Counted from the first letter of the stretch, positions 8,044 to 16,462 are shown. The stretch: DNA of 64,000 nt from Actinoplanes italicus (GCF_003001815.1 NZ_PVMZ01000002.1:186001-250000); one strand, 5' to 3'. Translations and numbers: made by a program. Notes: generated from the sequence alone by a model not told the origin.

Positions 8044-8360
8044 CAGAACTCCAGAATCTCGCTACACCTGCTCCGGGACCGCCGGCGGCCGCGTGACGCC
8101 TTCTCGCAGCGTTCGGCCAGCGGTTGTGGCGACGTTAGGCCGACCGGGGCAGGTGCTGCCGAGCTCCCTGTGGACAACCGCGGATTGTGGATAACTCCGC
8201 TCCGCGCCGAAGAGGGTGTTAAACCTGTTTCCCGAGGGGCTGATGGAGTGTCGAGCCGCCAGGAGCCTCATTGGCCGCGGCCTACTCGTGCCCTTGAGAA
8301 ACGGGCTTGGACACCAGCCCTCGACTGAGGTGGAGGCTTCGGCTGGGAGACGGCTGCGGC

Positions 8361-8400
8361 GCCGTGGCCGGGCTAGCAAGGCCGTGGCCGGGCTAGCAAT
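8361..8400. repeat. 20-bp direct repeat, two copies
   Basis: The unit gccgtggccgggctagcaa plus one base occurs at 8361 and again at 8381 with no mismatch over 19 bases. Confidence 0.85.
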
Positions 8401-8585
8401 GTGGTGCGGCCGAGTGGGCAGAACGGCCGGCGAGCAAAGAGGTGGGCTGGTGAGGAATCGCGTGAGCCGGGGAGACGTGTTCCGGGATTGCTGTTGCCGG
8501 GTGAGCGACCGGCCAGGGGGGCGACGTGGTTCCCGTGAAGTTGAAGGAGTCCTGGGATCGAAGGCCCGGGTGAGCGAATGGCCCC

Positions 8586-8633
8586 GGGGAGCGAGGCGGC
8601 CGGGGAGCGAGGCGGCCGGGGAGCGAGGAGGCC
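8586..8633. repeat. 16-bp tandem repeat, three copies
   Basis: The unit ggggagcgaggcggcc starts at 8586, 8602 and 8618; the third copy has one substitution. Confidence 0.85.
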
Positions 8634-8700
8634 GGGATGAAGAAGGGCTGCGCGGGCATGAGGCGGGCCGACGAGGGAGCGCGGGAGCGACATGGCTCAG

Positions 8701-8777
8701 GGGAGCGACGCGACCGGGTGAGCCGGATGGGAGCGACGCGACCGGGTGAGCCGGATGGGAGCGACGCAACCGGCTGA
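8701..8777. repeat. 28-bp tandem repeat, about 2.7 copies
   Basis: Copies beginning gggagcgacgc start at 8701, 8729 and 8757. The first two are identical; the last is cut short with one change (cgcaacc for cgcgacc). Confidence 0.85.
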
Positions 8778-8885
8778 GGTGGTGGGCCGCAGGGCATGAG
8801 GGCGCGGACTGGAGGCGCTGGAAAGGCCGCGCGCCGGACCGGAGAACCGGCCCGGCGCGAGCGGTGGAACGGTGAGCGGCGTAGC

Positions 8886-9266
8886 TCAGGAGGCCGCGGC
8901 CGCCTTGCTGCCGCTGCTGCCCGAAGACGAGGACGAGGACGAACTCGTGCTGCTGCTCGACGAGGAGGACGACGAGGACGTCGAGCTCGAGGACGACGTC
9001 GATGTGGTCGAGGTCTCCGGCTTCTTGGCTGCGGCGTCACCGGAGCCGCTGGCACTGCCGCTGGCCGACTTCTCGGCGCTCACGTTTCCGGAGCGGGAGT
9101 CGTTGCGGTAGAAGCCCGAGCCCTTGAAGACGATGCCGACCGAGTTGAAGACCTTGCGCAGTTTGCCCTGGCAGTTCGGGCACTCGGTGAGTGCCGGGTC
9201 GGAGAAGGACTGCACGGCTTCAAGCTGTTCACCGCACTCGGTGCAGGCGTACTGGTAGGTGGGCAC
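8886..9266 (-). CDS. FmdB-like zinc-ribbon protein, probable Ruc-type redox chaperone
   Basis: A 126-residue protein. Residues 1-58 form a compact zinc ribbon (MPTYQYACTECGEQ, then CPNCQG) ending GIVFKGSGFYRNDSRS. The rest is a low-complexity, Ser-rich disordered tail. This architecture and wording match Rv0991c (Ruc) of Mycobacterium tuberculosis, a redox-regulated, ATP-independent chaperone whose cysteines release zinc on oxidation; as there, the gene lies next to 5-FCL. The Ser-rich tail here contains an almost unbroken run of about 40 Ser/Thr. A GGAGGAG ribosome site precedes ATG 9266. Family certain; chaperone role by homology. Confidence 0.82.
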   Translation of the reverse strand: MPTYQYACTECGEQLEAVQSFSDPALTECPNCQGKLRKVFNSVGIVFKGSGFYRNDSRSGNVSAEKSASGSASGSGDAAAKKPETSTTSTSSSSSTSSSSSSSSSSTSSSSSSSSGSSGSKAAAAS

Positions 9267-9386
9267 GGCTCCTCCGGATCAATCGGCTGCTGGCACTCGC
9301 CAACTCCGAGTGCCAATGTTGCGGCATCGGAGGTCAATTCGTCCACTCGGCGCCCGGCCTGAGGCCGAAGCATGGCGTGGGCGATG

Positions 9387-10253
9387 TCACATCGGCCGGT
9401 GATCGAGGGCGCTGGTAGGCAGGTGGAAGGCCGGTGGAAGAGGTCGGTGGGAGAGGCCGCCGGTGGGGGTGATCACGGCGTTCACGCGGCGGTCGTGGGG
9501 TTCGGCGGGCACGTCGTCGACGTCCTCACCGTCATGCAGGAGGGCTACGGTCAGCGGGCCGTACCGAGGCAGGTGCGCCACGGTCTGAGAGTCCGGCTGT
9601 GGCGAGCCGGACCTGGCCGGTGGGTCCGGCTGTGGCGAGCGGTACGCGGTCTGAGGGTCCGGCTGTGGCGAGCGAGACCTGACCGGTGGGTCCGGCTGTG
9701 GCGAGCGGGACGCGGTCTGGGGGTTCGGCTGTGGCGAGCGGGACGCGGTCAGGGCGTCCGGCTGGGGCAAGCGGGCCAGGGCCCGGTCGTAGGAGCCGCC
9801 GCCCCGGCCCATCCGGGTGCCGTCGCGTCCGACCGCGAGCGCCGGCACGAGCAGCAGGTCGACCGTGCGGACCGCGTTGACGCCGAACCGCGGGCCGGAC
9901 GGTTCGAGGAGTCCGCGTGGGCCCGCGACCAGTGTGGCGGTCGGCGTCAGCTCCGCCCAGTCCAGGTCGTTGTCGGGCAGCAGGACGGGCAGCAGCAGCC
10001 GTCCGCCGGGCGGGAGCGCGGCCAGCAGGCGGGCCGGAAGGTCGGGTCCGCCCGGTTCGGAGCCGATCGGCACGTAGGCGGCAATCGAACGGGCGCGCGT
10101 AGCCCGTACCAGAGCATGGGTTTGATCTTGAATCTCTGCCGCTGCGGCCGCCCTGGCGGTGACCGGAAGTGATCGACGCGCCGTGAGCAGTTGAGTGCGT
10201 AGCGCGATCTTGATTTGTGATGATTTTTCGGCGGCAGGGGTTAAATCCGACAT
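9387..10253 (-). CDS. 5-formyltetrahydrofolate cyclo-ligase with internal repeat insert
   Basis: This enzyme converts 5-formyl-THF to 5,10-methenyl-THF using ATP. The N-terminal part (KIALRTQLLTARR) and the nucleotide-binding motif MGRGGGSYDRAL are normal, as is the C-terminal VPAEPHDRRVNAVITP. Between the last two, residues about 156-221 are an insert of six 11-residue repeats of the type RSPQPDPQTAY, taking the length to 288 instead of about 200-220. The frame stays open throughout and the insert falls where a surface loop is expected, so the enzyme may be active. ATG 10253 is preferred to the codon at 10289. Confidence 0.85.
   Translation of the reverse strand: MSDLTPAAEKSSQIKIALRTQLLTARRSLPVTARAAAAAEIQDQTHALVRATRARSIAAYVPIGSEPGGPDLPARLLAALPPGGRLLLPVLLPDNDLDWAELTPTATLVAGPRGLLEPSGPRFGVNAVRTVDLLLVPALAVGRDGTRMGRGGGSYDRALARLPQPDALTASRSPQPNPQTASRSPQPDPPVRSRSPQPDPQTAYRSPQPDPPARSGSPQPDSQTVAHLPRYGPLTVALLHDGEDVDDVPAEPHDRRVNAVITPTGGLSHRPLPPAFHLPTSALDHRPM
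9591..9788. repeat. 33-bp minisatellite, six copies, inside 5-FCL
   Basis: Copies start at 9591, 9624, 9657, 9690, 9723 and 9756, exactly 33 bp apart, each opening with gtccggctgtggcgagc or a near match. The period is a multiple of three, so the host gene stays in frame (11 residues per unit). Alternate units resemble each other more closely, suggesting an earlier 66-bp duplication. Confidence 0.92.
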
Positions 10254-10334
10254 GCAACACCCCCTGTTGGAAACCGGCAAACGGCACACACTATGTCAGC
10301 ATCGCTGAAAAGAGGGCCACCTCCAGGAGGATGC

Positions 10335-12272
10335 GTGACACTACGTGGCCGGCTGACCAGCGCATTCTTGGTGGTCGTGCTCGGTCCGGTCCTGCTCGGG
10401 TCGATCTTCGTCGCTGTCACCGTCGGGGCCGTGAACCGGGAACGGACCACCGAGCGCCTCGACCACGCGGCGACCACCGTCAGTGTCGCGGTCGGCGCGA
10501 TCTGCCGCCAGCTGCAAGCTTCGGCGGACGCGGTCGCCGTGGTTCCGGCAGAGAGCCGGCGTGCGGTCGCCGACCAGCTGGTCGCCCGGGGGTTGGCCAC
10601 CGAGATTCTGGTGACCGATCCGGAACAGCCGAATCTGGGACGTTCCGCGACGACCGGCGACCCCGGTGGGGCGGGCCGGGATTGCGCCGATCCGGGTGCA
10701 GGCGAACCGAGCCGGGTGAGCGCGTCGGCGTACGCCCAGGATGTCACCGTGATCGCCGCCCAGCGGATCGACGCCGCATTGCTGGACCGGCTGGGTGAGG
10801 CCGCGGGTGTCGCCGTCACGCTCGGCGCCGATGTGCCGGGAGCCGCCGGGACCGCGCGTCGTGACCTGCGCGCCGAGCCCGGCCGCCCGGTGCCGCTCAC
10901 GCTGACCGTGCCCACCGGCGAACCCACCTTCCGATACCTGGCGCTGCTGCTGATCGTGCTGGTCACCGCGGCCGTCGCGGTGCTGGCCGCCCGATGGCTG
11001 GCGCGTTCGACGACCCGGCCGCTCGGTGATCTGGCCTGGGCGGCCGACCGGGTCGCCAACGGTGACCTGGACACACGTGTGCCGATTCCGCGGCCGGACG
11101 AGCTGGGACGGCTGGCCGGGACGTTCAACCGGATGACGCGGGAGTTGCAGTCGTACGTGCAGGCGCTGACCGCCAGCCGGGACCAGTTGCGGCGGCATCT
11201 GGCGATCCTCGGCGACACCCTGTCCAGCACCCACGACCTGGACCGGATCCTGCCGGTGATCCTGCGCACCGCGATGACCGCGACCAGCGCGCGGGCCGGG
11301 CTGATCCTGCTCACCGATCCGGCCGACGGGCGGCTGGCGGCACGCTGCGGATTCGGGCTGGCCGGCGACTGGGACATGCCCGGTGCCGAACTGCCGCACC
11401 GGGCCGTGCTCGGCACGGTGGCGGCCACCGGGTCACCCTTGCGGGGTAACACGGGCCAGCCGGCGTGTGAGTCGTATCTCGCTGTGCCGATCTGTGCGCC
11501 GCCGGACGAGGAGGCCGGTCCGGAGGAGGGCACGCTGGGCGTGCTGGCGCTCTTCGACCGCCTGGGCGGCGCTTCCTTCGAGGACACCGACCTGCGTACG
11601 CTGCGCACCTTCGCCGGGCAGGCGGGGGTGGCGGTGCACAACGTGCGTGTCCACGAGGAGGCACAACGTCTCTCGTTGACCGATCCGCTGACCGGACTCT
11701 GGAACTACCGTTATCTGCGCGAGGTGCTGCGCCGCGAGGTGGAGCGGGCGAGCCGGTTCGGCCGGATGCTCACCGTCCTGGTCCTCGACCTGGACCACTT
11801 CAAGGAGGTGAACGACACGTACGGCCACACGGCGGGCGATCAGGTGCTGGGCGAGTTCGCCCGGCGGATCCGGATCGGCCTGCGCGAGGTCGACGTGGCG
11901 TTCCGGCAGGGTGGGGAGGAGTTCGTGGTGCTGCTGCCGGAGACGGACGCGTACGGCGGGGTGATAGTCGCCGAGCGGCTGGGCGCCGCAGTCCGCGACC
12001 GGCCGGTGCTGGTGGAACCCCGGCGGCCCGGCCTGCCCGACCGCATCCCGATCAGCGTCTCGATCGGCATCGCGGTCTTCCCCGAACACGGCGCGACGGC
12101 CCAGGAGGTGCTGGACGCCGCCGACGAGGCGCTGTACGCGGCGAAGAACGCCGGGCGGGACACGTATCGGCTCGCCGTTCGGGTTTCCCGGGGTGGGACG
12201 GAGGGGCATCTGGATCCAGCGACCGCCGTCACCGGAGGGCCGCAGCCGCCGCGACATGGCCGTGGCCGATAG
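10335..12272 (+). CDS. Membrane GGDEF diguanylate cyclase with HAMP and GAF
   Basis: A 645-residue signalling protein. Order: TM1 (about 8-32), extracytoplasmic region (to about 198), TM2 (200-222), HAMP (to about 275), GAF (about 300-435), GGDEF (about 446-620). The active site is GGEEF (526-530). An RxxD inhibitory I-site (REVD) lies exactly five residues before it, so product inhibition is expected. It should make cyclic di-GMP in response to an external or GAF-bound signal. GTG 10335 follows AGGAGG (10325-10330); an in-frame ATG at 10293 is the alternative. It lies between the divergent 5-FCL gene and galU. Confidence 0.88.
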   Translation: MTLRGRLTSAFLVVVLGPVLLGSIFVAVTVGAVNRERTTERLDHAATTVSVAVGAICRQLQASADAVAVVPAESRRAVADQLVARGLATEILVTDPEQPNLGRSATTGDPGGAGRDCADPGAGEPSRVSASAYAQDVTVIAAQRIDAALLDRLGEAAGVAVTLGADVPGAAGTARRDLRAEPGRPVPLTLTVPTGEPTFRYLALLLIVLVTAAVAVLAARWLARSTTRPLGDLAWAADRVANGDLDTRVPIPRPDELGRLAGTFNRMTRELQSYVQALTASRDQLRRHLAILGDTLSSTHDLDRILPVILRTAMTATSARAGLILLTDPADGRLAARCGFGLAGDWDMPGAELPHRAVLGTVAATGSPLRGNTGQPACESYLAVPICAPPDEEAGPEEGTLGVLALFDRLGGASFEDTDLRTLRTFAGQAGVAVHNVRVHEEAQRLSLTDPLTGLWNYRYLREVLRREVERASRFGRMLTVLVLDLDHFKEVNDTYGHTAGDQVLGEFARRIRIGLREVDVAFRQGGEEFVVLLPETDAYGGVIVAERLGAAVRDRPVLVEPRRPGLPDRIPISVSIGIAVFPEHGATAQEVLDAADEALYAAKNAGRDTYRLAVRVSRGGTEGHLDPATAVTGGPQPPRHGRGR

Positions 12273-12273
12273 T

Positions 12274-12313
12274 CTCGCGGCATGCCAGGGCCACTCGCGG
12301 CATGCCAGGGGCA
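12274..12313. repeat. 20-bp direct repeat before galU
   Basis: The phrase ctcgcggcatgccaggg occurs at 12274 and 12294, just after the GGDEF stop codon and ahead of the galU ribosome site. Confidence 0.75.
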
Positions 12314-12339
12314 CGAACCAGCGAAGGTGAAGTGACTGA

Positions 12340-13233
12340 ATGACGACGAAGCGCGCCGTCAAGGCGGTGATCCCGGCCGCCGGACTCGCCACCCGATTCC
12401 TGCCGGCCACGAAGGCCGTGCCCAAGGAACTGCTGCCGGTCGTCGACCGGCCGGTTCTGCAGTACATCGTCGAGGAGGCCGCGGCCGCCGGCATCACCGA
12501 CGTGCTGCTGGTCACCGGGCGGGGCAAGACCGCGATGGTGGACCACTTCGACAGGCGTCCCGACGTGGAGGCCCGGCTCGAGGAGAAGGGCGACAAGGAG
12601 CGTCTCGCCGCGGTCCGCCGGTCCAGCGAACTCGCCGACATCTACACCGTGCGCCAGGGCGAGCCGCTCGGTCTCGGCCACGCGGTCGGCACGGCCGCCT
12701 CGCACGTCGGCGACAACCCGTTCGCGGTGCTGCTCGGCGACGAGTTCGTCGAGGAGGACAAGCCGCTGCTGCCGGCCATGCTCGACCTGCAGGCGAAGAC
12801 CGGCGGCATCGTGCTCGCCTTCATGGAGGTCGCGCCGCACGAGACCTCGCGGTACGGCATCGCCTCCATCCGTGAGAGCGATCTGGGCGAGGACGTCGTC
12901 GAGGTCACCGGCCTGGTCGAGAAGCCGTCGCCCGAGGAGGCCCCGAGCAACCTGGCGGTGCTAGGCCGCTACGTGCTGCCCGGCAAGATCTTCGGCGTGA
13001 TCGCCGACACCAAGCCCGGTAACGGCGGCGAGATCCAGCTCACCGACGCGATGGCGACGATGCTCGCCGACGGCGTGCCGGTGCACGGCATCGTCTACCG
13101 CGGCCACCGGTACGACACCGGCATGCCGCTCGGCTACCTCCAGGCCGTCGTCCAGCTCGCGGTGCAGCGGCCCGATCTGGGCGAGGAGTTCCGGGCCTGG
13201 CTTACCGAATTCATCGGCGGCCGGAAGGGATGA
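12340..13233 (+). CDS. galU: UTP--glucose-1-phosphate uridylyltransferase
   Basis: A 297-residue enzyme making UDP-glucose from UTP and glucose 1-phosphate. The N-terminal nucleotide-binding loop (KAVIPAAGLATRFLPATKA) and VPKELLPV are unmistakable; GLGHAV and GDEFVEE provide further substrate contacts. UDP-glucose feeds galactose metabolism (galE/galK are in this window), glycogen or trehalose, and envelope glycans. Its stop overlaps the start of the next gene by four bases (ATGA), indicating translational coupling with glp. Confidence 0.96.
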   Translation: MTTKRAVKAVIPAAGLATRFLPATKAVPKELLPVVDRPVLQYIVEEAAAAGITDVLLVTGRGKTAMVDHFDRRPDVEARLEEKGDKERLAAVRRSSELADIYTVRQGEPLGLGHAVGTAASHVGDNPFAVLLGDEFVEEDKPLLPAMLDLQAKTGGIVLAFMEVAPHETSRYGIASIRESDLGEDVVEVTGLVEKPSPEEAPSNLAVLGRYVLPGKIFGVIADTKPGNGGEIQLTDAMATMLADGVPVHGIVYRGHRYDTGMPLGYLQAVVQLAVQRPDLGEEFRAWLTEFIGGRKG

Positions 13234-14543
13234 CCGCCACGGCCGATCGCGAGGCGGCCGCTTCCAACGAGCTGATGCCTCTAGCCGAGTACCTGGGCAG
13301 CGTGCTGCGCAGGCTCCGCGCGCTGCCTCCGCTCGACCTCGATCTCACCCAGGCGCACGGGAACGTGCTCGCGGCCGACGTGGTCGCGCCGCACCCGTTC
13401 CCGGCGTTCGACCAGGCCGCGATCGACGGGTACGCGGCCCGATGGGAAGACCTGGCCGGTGCCGGGCGCATCGGGTCGCACCCGTCGTTCGGGCAGTTCG
13501 AGAACACCGCCCGCACGGTCCGGCTGAACGTGGTCGGCGACATGGGCGCGGCGCACTGGCGACCGGTCCGGCTAACCCCGGGCACCTGCTTCTCGGTGGC
13601 CGCCGGTGCACCGCTGCCGCTCGGCGCCGACGTGGTCGTCCCGATCCACTGGACCGACCAGGGCATGGCGGCCGTGGAGATCCTGCACGCGCCGAAACGG
13701 GGCTCCGGCGTACGGCGGGCCGGTGAGGAGATCGCCGTCGGGCAGCTCCTCGCCGCCGCCGGTTCGTACGTGACCCCGCCCATGGTGGCGGTCTTCGCCG
13801 CCTCCGGCATCGGGCACGTCATGGTCCGGCCCAGCCCGCGGGTCGTCGTCGTGGCGACCGGCGACGAACTCGTCGACGTGGGCCGGCCCAGCCAGCCCGG
13901 ACAGGTCGTCGACGCCAACTCGCACGCGCTCACGGCGGCCGCGGTGGAGGCGGGCGCGATGGCGTACCGGATCGGCATCTGCGACGACGACCCGGAAGGC
14001 CTGCGCGGCCTGCTGGAGGACCAGACGTTGCGCGCCGACCTGATCATCACGACCGGCGGCACCGGCACCGGACCGGGCGACATGCTGCGCCGGGTGCTGT
14101 CGCGTCCCGGCCCGGGGCGCGGCAACGTCGAGTTCACCGACGTCGCGCTCTGCCCCGGCACCGCGCTCGGATTCGGCACGGTCGGCGGCGAGGAGGTCCC
14201 GGTGGTGTGCCTGCCGGGTGAGCCGGGCGCCGCGCTGATCGGCTTCGAGGTGCTGGCCCGGCCGGTGATCCAGCTGCTCGCCGGTGCGGAGCCGGTGTTC
14301 CGGCCCGGGATCAAGGCACACCTGCTGGAGACGGTCTCCTCGCCCGGCGGGCTGCGCGAGTTCCGGCCGGCGCACGTGGCGGAACGGCGGGGCGGTGGTT
14401 ACACGGTGCAGCCGCTCGCCGGTGGGCCGTACACTCTCTCCGGTCTGGCCGAGGCGAACGGCCTGCTGGTACTCGGCGAACGGGTCACCACAGCTGCCGC
14501 GGGCTCGACCGTCGACGTTCTGCTGCTCGACCGGAGGCGATGA
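13230..14543 (+). CDS. glp: Glp, gephyrin/MoeA-like cell-division protein
   Basis: A 437-residue MoeA/gephyrin-family protein. Visible family parts are DQAAIDGYAAR (domain I), the GDELVDVGRP strand, the GGTGTGPGDM pterin-binding loop and a C-terminal beta domain. By sequence alone it could be a molybdenum insertase. The galU-moeA-rimJ-membrane protein order, however, is that of the actinobacterial Glp locus, where the MoeA paralogue binds FtsZ and its membrane partner GlpR. No other molybdopterin gene is nearby. I favour the division role; retained catalytic activity is not excluded. Confidence 0.8.
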   Translation: MTATADREAAASNELMPLAEYLGSVLRRLRALPPLDLDLTQAHGNVLAADVVAPHPFPAFDQAAIDGYAARWEDLAGAGRIGSHPSFGQFENTARTVRLNVVGDMGAAHWRPVRLTPGTCFSVAAGAPLPLGADVVVPIHWTDQGMAAVEILHAPKRGSGVRRAGEEIAVGQLLAAAGSYVTPPMVAVFAASGIGHVMVRPSPRVVVVATGDELVDVGRPSQPGQVVDANSHALTAAAVEAGAMAYRIGICDDDPEGLRGLLEDQTLRADLIITTGGTGTGPGDMLRRVLSRPGPGRGNVEFTDVALCPGTALGFGTVGGEEVPVVCLPGEPGAALIGFEVLARPVIQLLAGAEPVFRPGIKAHLLETVSSPGGLREFRPAHVAERRGGGYTVQPLAGGPYTLSGLAEANGLLVLGERVTTAAAGSTVDVLLLDRRR

Positions 14544-15182
14544 ATGCTGGGGGCCACCACGCCCGGATGGCCCGCTGTACTGGCGGACGGGGCCGTGCTG
14601 CTGCGGCCGTACAAACGTAGTGACGCCCGCGACTGGTCCGAGGTCCGTGTCGCCAACCAGACCTGGCTGGCTCCCTGGGAGTCGGCGCCGCCCGGCCCGT
14701 GGGCGGAGATGAACTCGCCGCGCGCTTTCGGATACGTCTACCGCGACATGAAACGGGCCGCCCGTAACGGCGACAGCATGCCGTTCGCCGTCTGCCTGGT
14801 CGAGGACGGCCGGGAACGTCTCGTCGGGCACGTCAACCTGGGAAACATCGTGCGGCGGGCGTTCGCGTCGGCGTACGCCGGCTACTGGGTCGATCATCGG
14901 GTCGCCGGCCGCGGTGTCATACCGACCGCGCTCGCCCTGGCCGTCGACCACGCCTTCGGGCCGGGCGGACTGCACCGCATAGAGGTCAACATCCGGCCGG
15001 AGAACGGGCCGAGCCGCCGGGTCGTCGAGAAACTGGGCTTCCGAGAAGAGGCTTACCACCAGCGCTACATGCACATCGACGGTGGTTGGCGCGATCACCT
15101 CGGTTACGCCATGACCAGCGAGGAGATCGCCGCCGAGGGCGGCCTGCTGGCACGCTGGCGACGGGTACGCACGTCGAACTGA
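14544..15182 (+). CDS. rimJ: RimJ/RimL-type GNAT N-acetyltransferase
   Basis: A 212-residue acetyltransferase. The GNAT fold is shown by LLRPYKRSDARDW near the start, the acetyl-CoA loop region GYWVDHRVAGRGVI (about 112-125) and the C-terminal NGPSRRVVEKLGFREE. RimJ-like enzymes acetylate protein N-termini, classically ribosomal proteins. The ATG follows the glp stop codon directly, so the two are co-translated. This gene is a constant member of the galU-glp-rimJ-glpR cluster; whether it modifies a division protein is unknown. Confidence 0.88.
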   Translation: MLGATTPGWPAVLADGAVLLRPYKRSDARDWSEVRVANQTWLAPWESAPPGPWAEMNSPRAFGYVYRDMKRAARNGDSMPFAVCLVEDGRERLVGHVNLGNIVRRAFASAYAGYWVDHRVAGRGVIPTALALAVDHAFGPGGLHRIEVNIRPENGPSRRVVEKLGFREEAYHQRYMHIDGGWRDHLGYAMTSEEIAAEGGLLARWRRVRTSN

Positions 15183-15300
15183 TCTTGAACGTCAGAACGC
15201 TACCGGCGCGGCGCGCGAGATATCACCGCTACCGCCCGTAACCTCACGTTCGTCGTGTCATTTCACGTGTCATTCGTCGTGGCGGATCGGAGAGGTCACG

Positions 15301-16053
15301 GTGCCGACCTCGGTGCTCCTCGCCGTCCTCGCCGCGGCAGGCCTGCTCGCCCTCGCCCCGGCCCTCGTCCGCCGGTACGACGCCACCGAGCGCCTCGCCG
15401 CGGAGCGGGCGTCGTCGACGGCGCGGGTGCTGCAGCGCCGGCGCCGGATCCGCACCGTGCCCGGACGCCGACCGATCAACCCCGCGCGCGAGGTCACGGT
15501 TACGGTTCCCGCCCCAACGGGTGATCCCGCTCCCGCCCCCGAGCGGCGTCTCCGCCTGGTCACCGGCAAGCGTCCACCCCGGCGCGTCCCGGAACGCCGG
15601 GGCACCCCCGCGGTCGTCCGCCGCCGTCGCGTCTTCGCCGCGCTTGTCCTGCTCAACGCCATCGAACTGGTCGGTGTCGTCGCGGTCGGACCCGGCTTCT
15701 GGATCAGCTTCGCGGTCACCGGCAGTCTGCTCGCGCTCTATCTCGTACACCTGCGCAACCGCGCCATCGCCGACCGCCGTCGCCGTCGCGTCCAGGCCCG
15801 CGAGGCCGCCTGGCTCGCCGCCCGCCAGGCCGAGGTCCGCCGCGAACAGGCCCGCCGCGCCGCCGCCCGCCGCGAGGCCCAGCGGCGTCTGGCCGCCCAG
15901 CGCGAAGCCGTCCGGCGTGCGGCGATGGGCCTCGACCGGGAACCGTCCGACCTTCCGGTCGCCGCCAACGGCGGCTCGGTCTCCTATCGCCGGCGGGGCG
16001 GTCTGCGAGGTCGTGCCTACGAGGCGGGTGGGCGGCACCACAACGCCTCATGA
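15301..16053 (+). CDS. glpR: GlpR/SepX-like divisome membrane protein
   Basis: A 250-residue protein with an N-terminal TM helix (about 3-22), a long basic cytosolic linker (about 25-108), two more TM helices (about 111-129 and 131-150) and a very Arg/Ala-rich helical tail (155-210). The early YDATERLA and STARVLQRRRR segments and the TM layout fit GlpR of corynebacteria and SepX of Streptomyces, membrane receptors of Glp that stabilise FtsZ rings. Position in the cluster is the strongest support. GTG 15301 follows a gagagg ribosome site. Assignment rests on synteny plus topology. Confidence 0.75.
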   Translation: MPTSVLLAVLAAAGLLALAPALVRRYDATERLAAERASSTARVLQRRRRIRTVPGRRPINPAREVTVTVPAPTGDPAPAPERRLRLVTGKRPPRRVPERRGTPAVVRRRRVFAALVLLNAIELVGVVAVGPGFWISFAVTGSLLALYLVHLRNRAIADRRRRRVQAREAAWLAARQAEVRREQARRAAARREAQRRLAAQREAVRRAAMGLDREPSDLPVAANGGSVSYRRRGGLRGRAYEAGGRHHNAS

Positions 16054-16380
16054 TCATTTTGTACGGAAGGGAGCGCCGGTCAAACGCAGCCGACCCCGTC
16101 CCGTGCCTCCCCGGCGACGCGGGCGGGACTCACGCTCCCAGGGCCGCCATCCGGGCTGTTGCCCTCCCGGGCGTCGCCGGTGTCGCCGGGCCGATCTTGT
16201 GCGTTTGTGGTGGGTCGGGCGGCGCAACCTAACAAGATCTGCTTGGAACCGGGTGGCGGCGCACCGCCGCTGCGAAGATCCACCCGGCCGGACGTGTCGG
16301 GGTGGGGTGGTTCGCGGGGTGCTTCGTGGACCTGTTAACCTTTCAACGGTTCCAAGGTGACGACGTCACCAGACGACCAG
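16054..16380. other. Gap before tRNA-Ala, nothing recognised
   Basis: I see no credible gene in these 327 bases. The last 60 bases (ctgttaacctttcaac, about 16331-16346) are less GC-rich and probably hold the tRNA promoter, though no clear -35/-10 pair can be assigned. Confidence 0.4.
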
Positions 16381-16454
16381 GGGGCTGTGGCGCAGTCTGG
16401 TAGCGCACCTCGTTCGCATCGAGGGGGTCTGGGGTTCAAATCCCCACAGCTCCA
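16381..16454 (+). tRNA. tRNA-Ala (anticodon CGC)
   Basis: A full cloverleaf is visible. Acceptor GGGGCTG pairs with CAGCTCC and contains the G3-U70 pair that identifies alanine tRNAs. The D stem is GCGC/GCGC and the anticodon stem CCTCG/CGAGG with loop TTCGCAT, giving CGC for codon GCG. The T arm is TGGGG-TTCAAAT-CCCCA and the discriminator is A. CCA is not encoded. It is followed directly by a terminator and then the AbiE pair. Confidence 0.96.
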
Positions 16455-16462
16455 CCCCTTTC

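Larger units (their letters stand above)
8044..8885. other. 842-bp gap without a credible gene, several tandem repeats
   Basis: Open frames here are repeat-derived (Arg/Gly-rich one way, Pro/Ser-rich the other) and match nothing I know. Three separate short tandem repeats occupy the gap, at 8361, 8586 and 8701. A TTAAACCTG stretch near 8218 is the only less GC-rich spot. Confidence 0.5.

Noticed and set aside
8216..8749. A 177-codon plus-strand open frame in the repeat-rich gap
   Set aside because: Its Arg/Gly-rich translation follows the 16-bp and 28-bp repeats, has no ribosome site and resembles no protein family.
13230..14543. Plain assignment as housekeeping MoeA
   Set aside because: The fold is right, but the galU-rimJ-membrane protein context is that of Glp. 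Kept as an alternative function, not as the main call.
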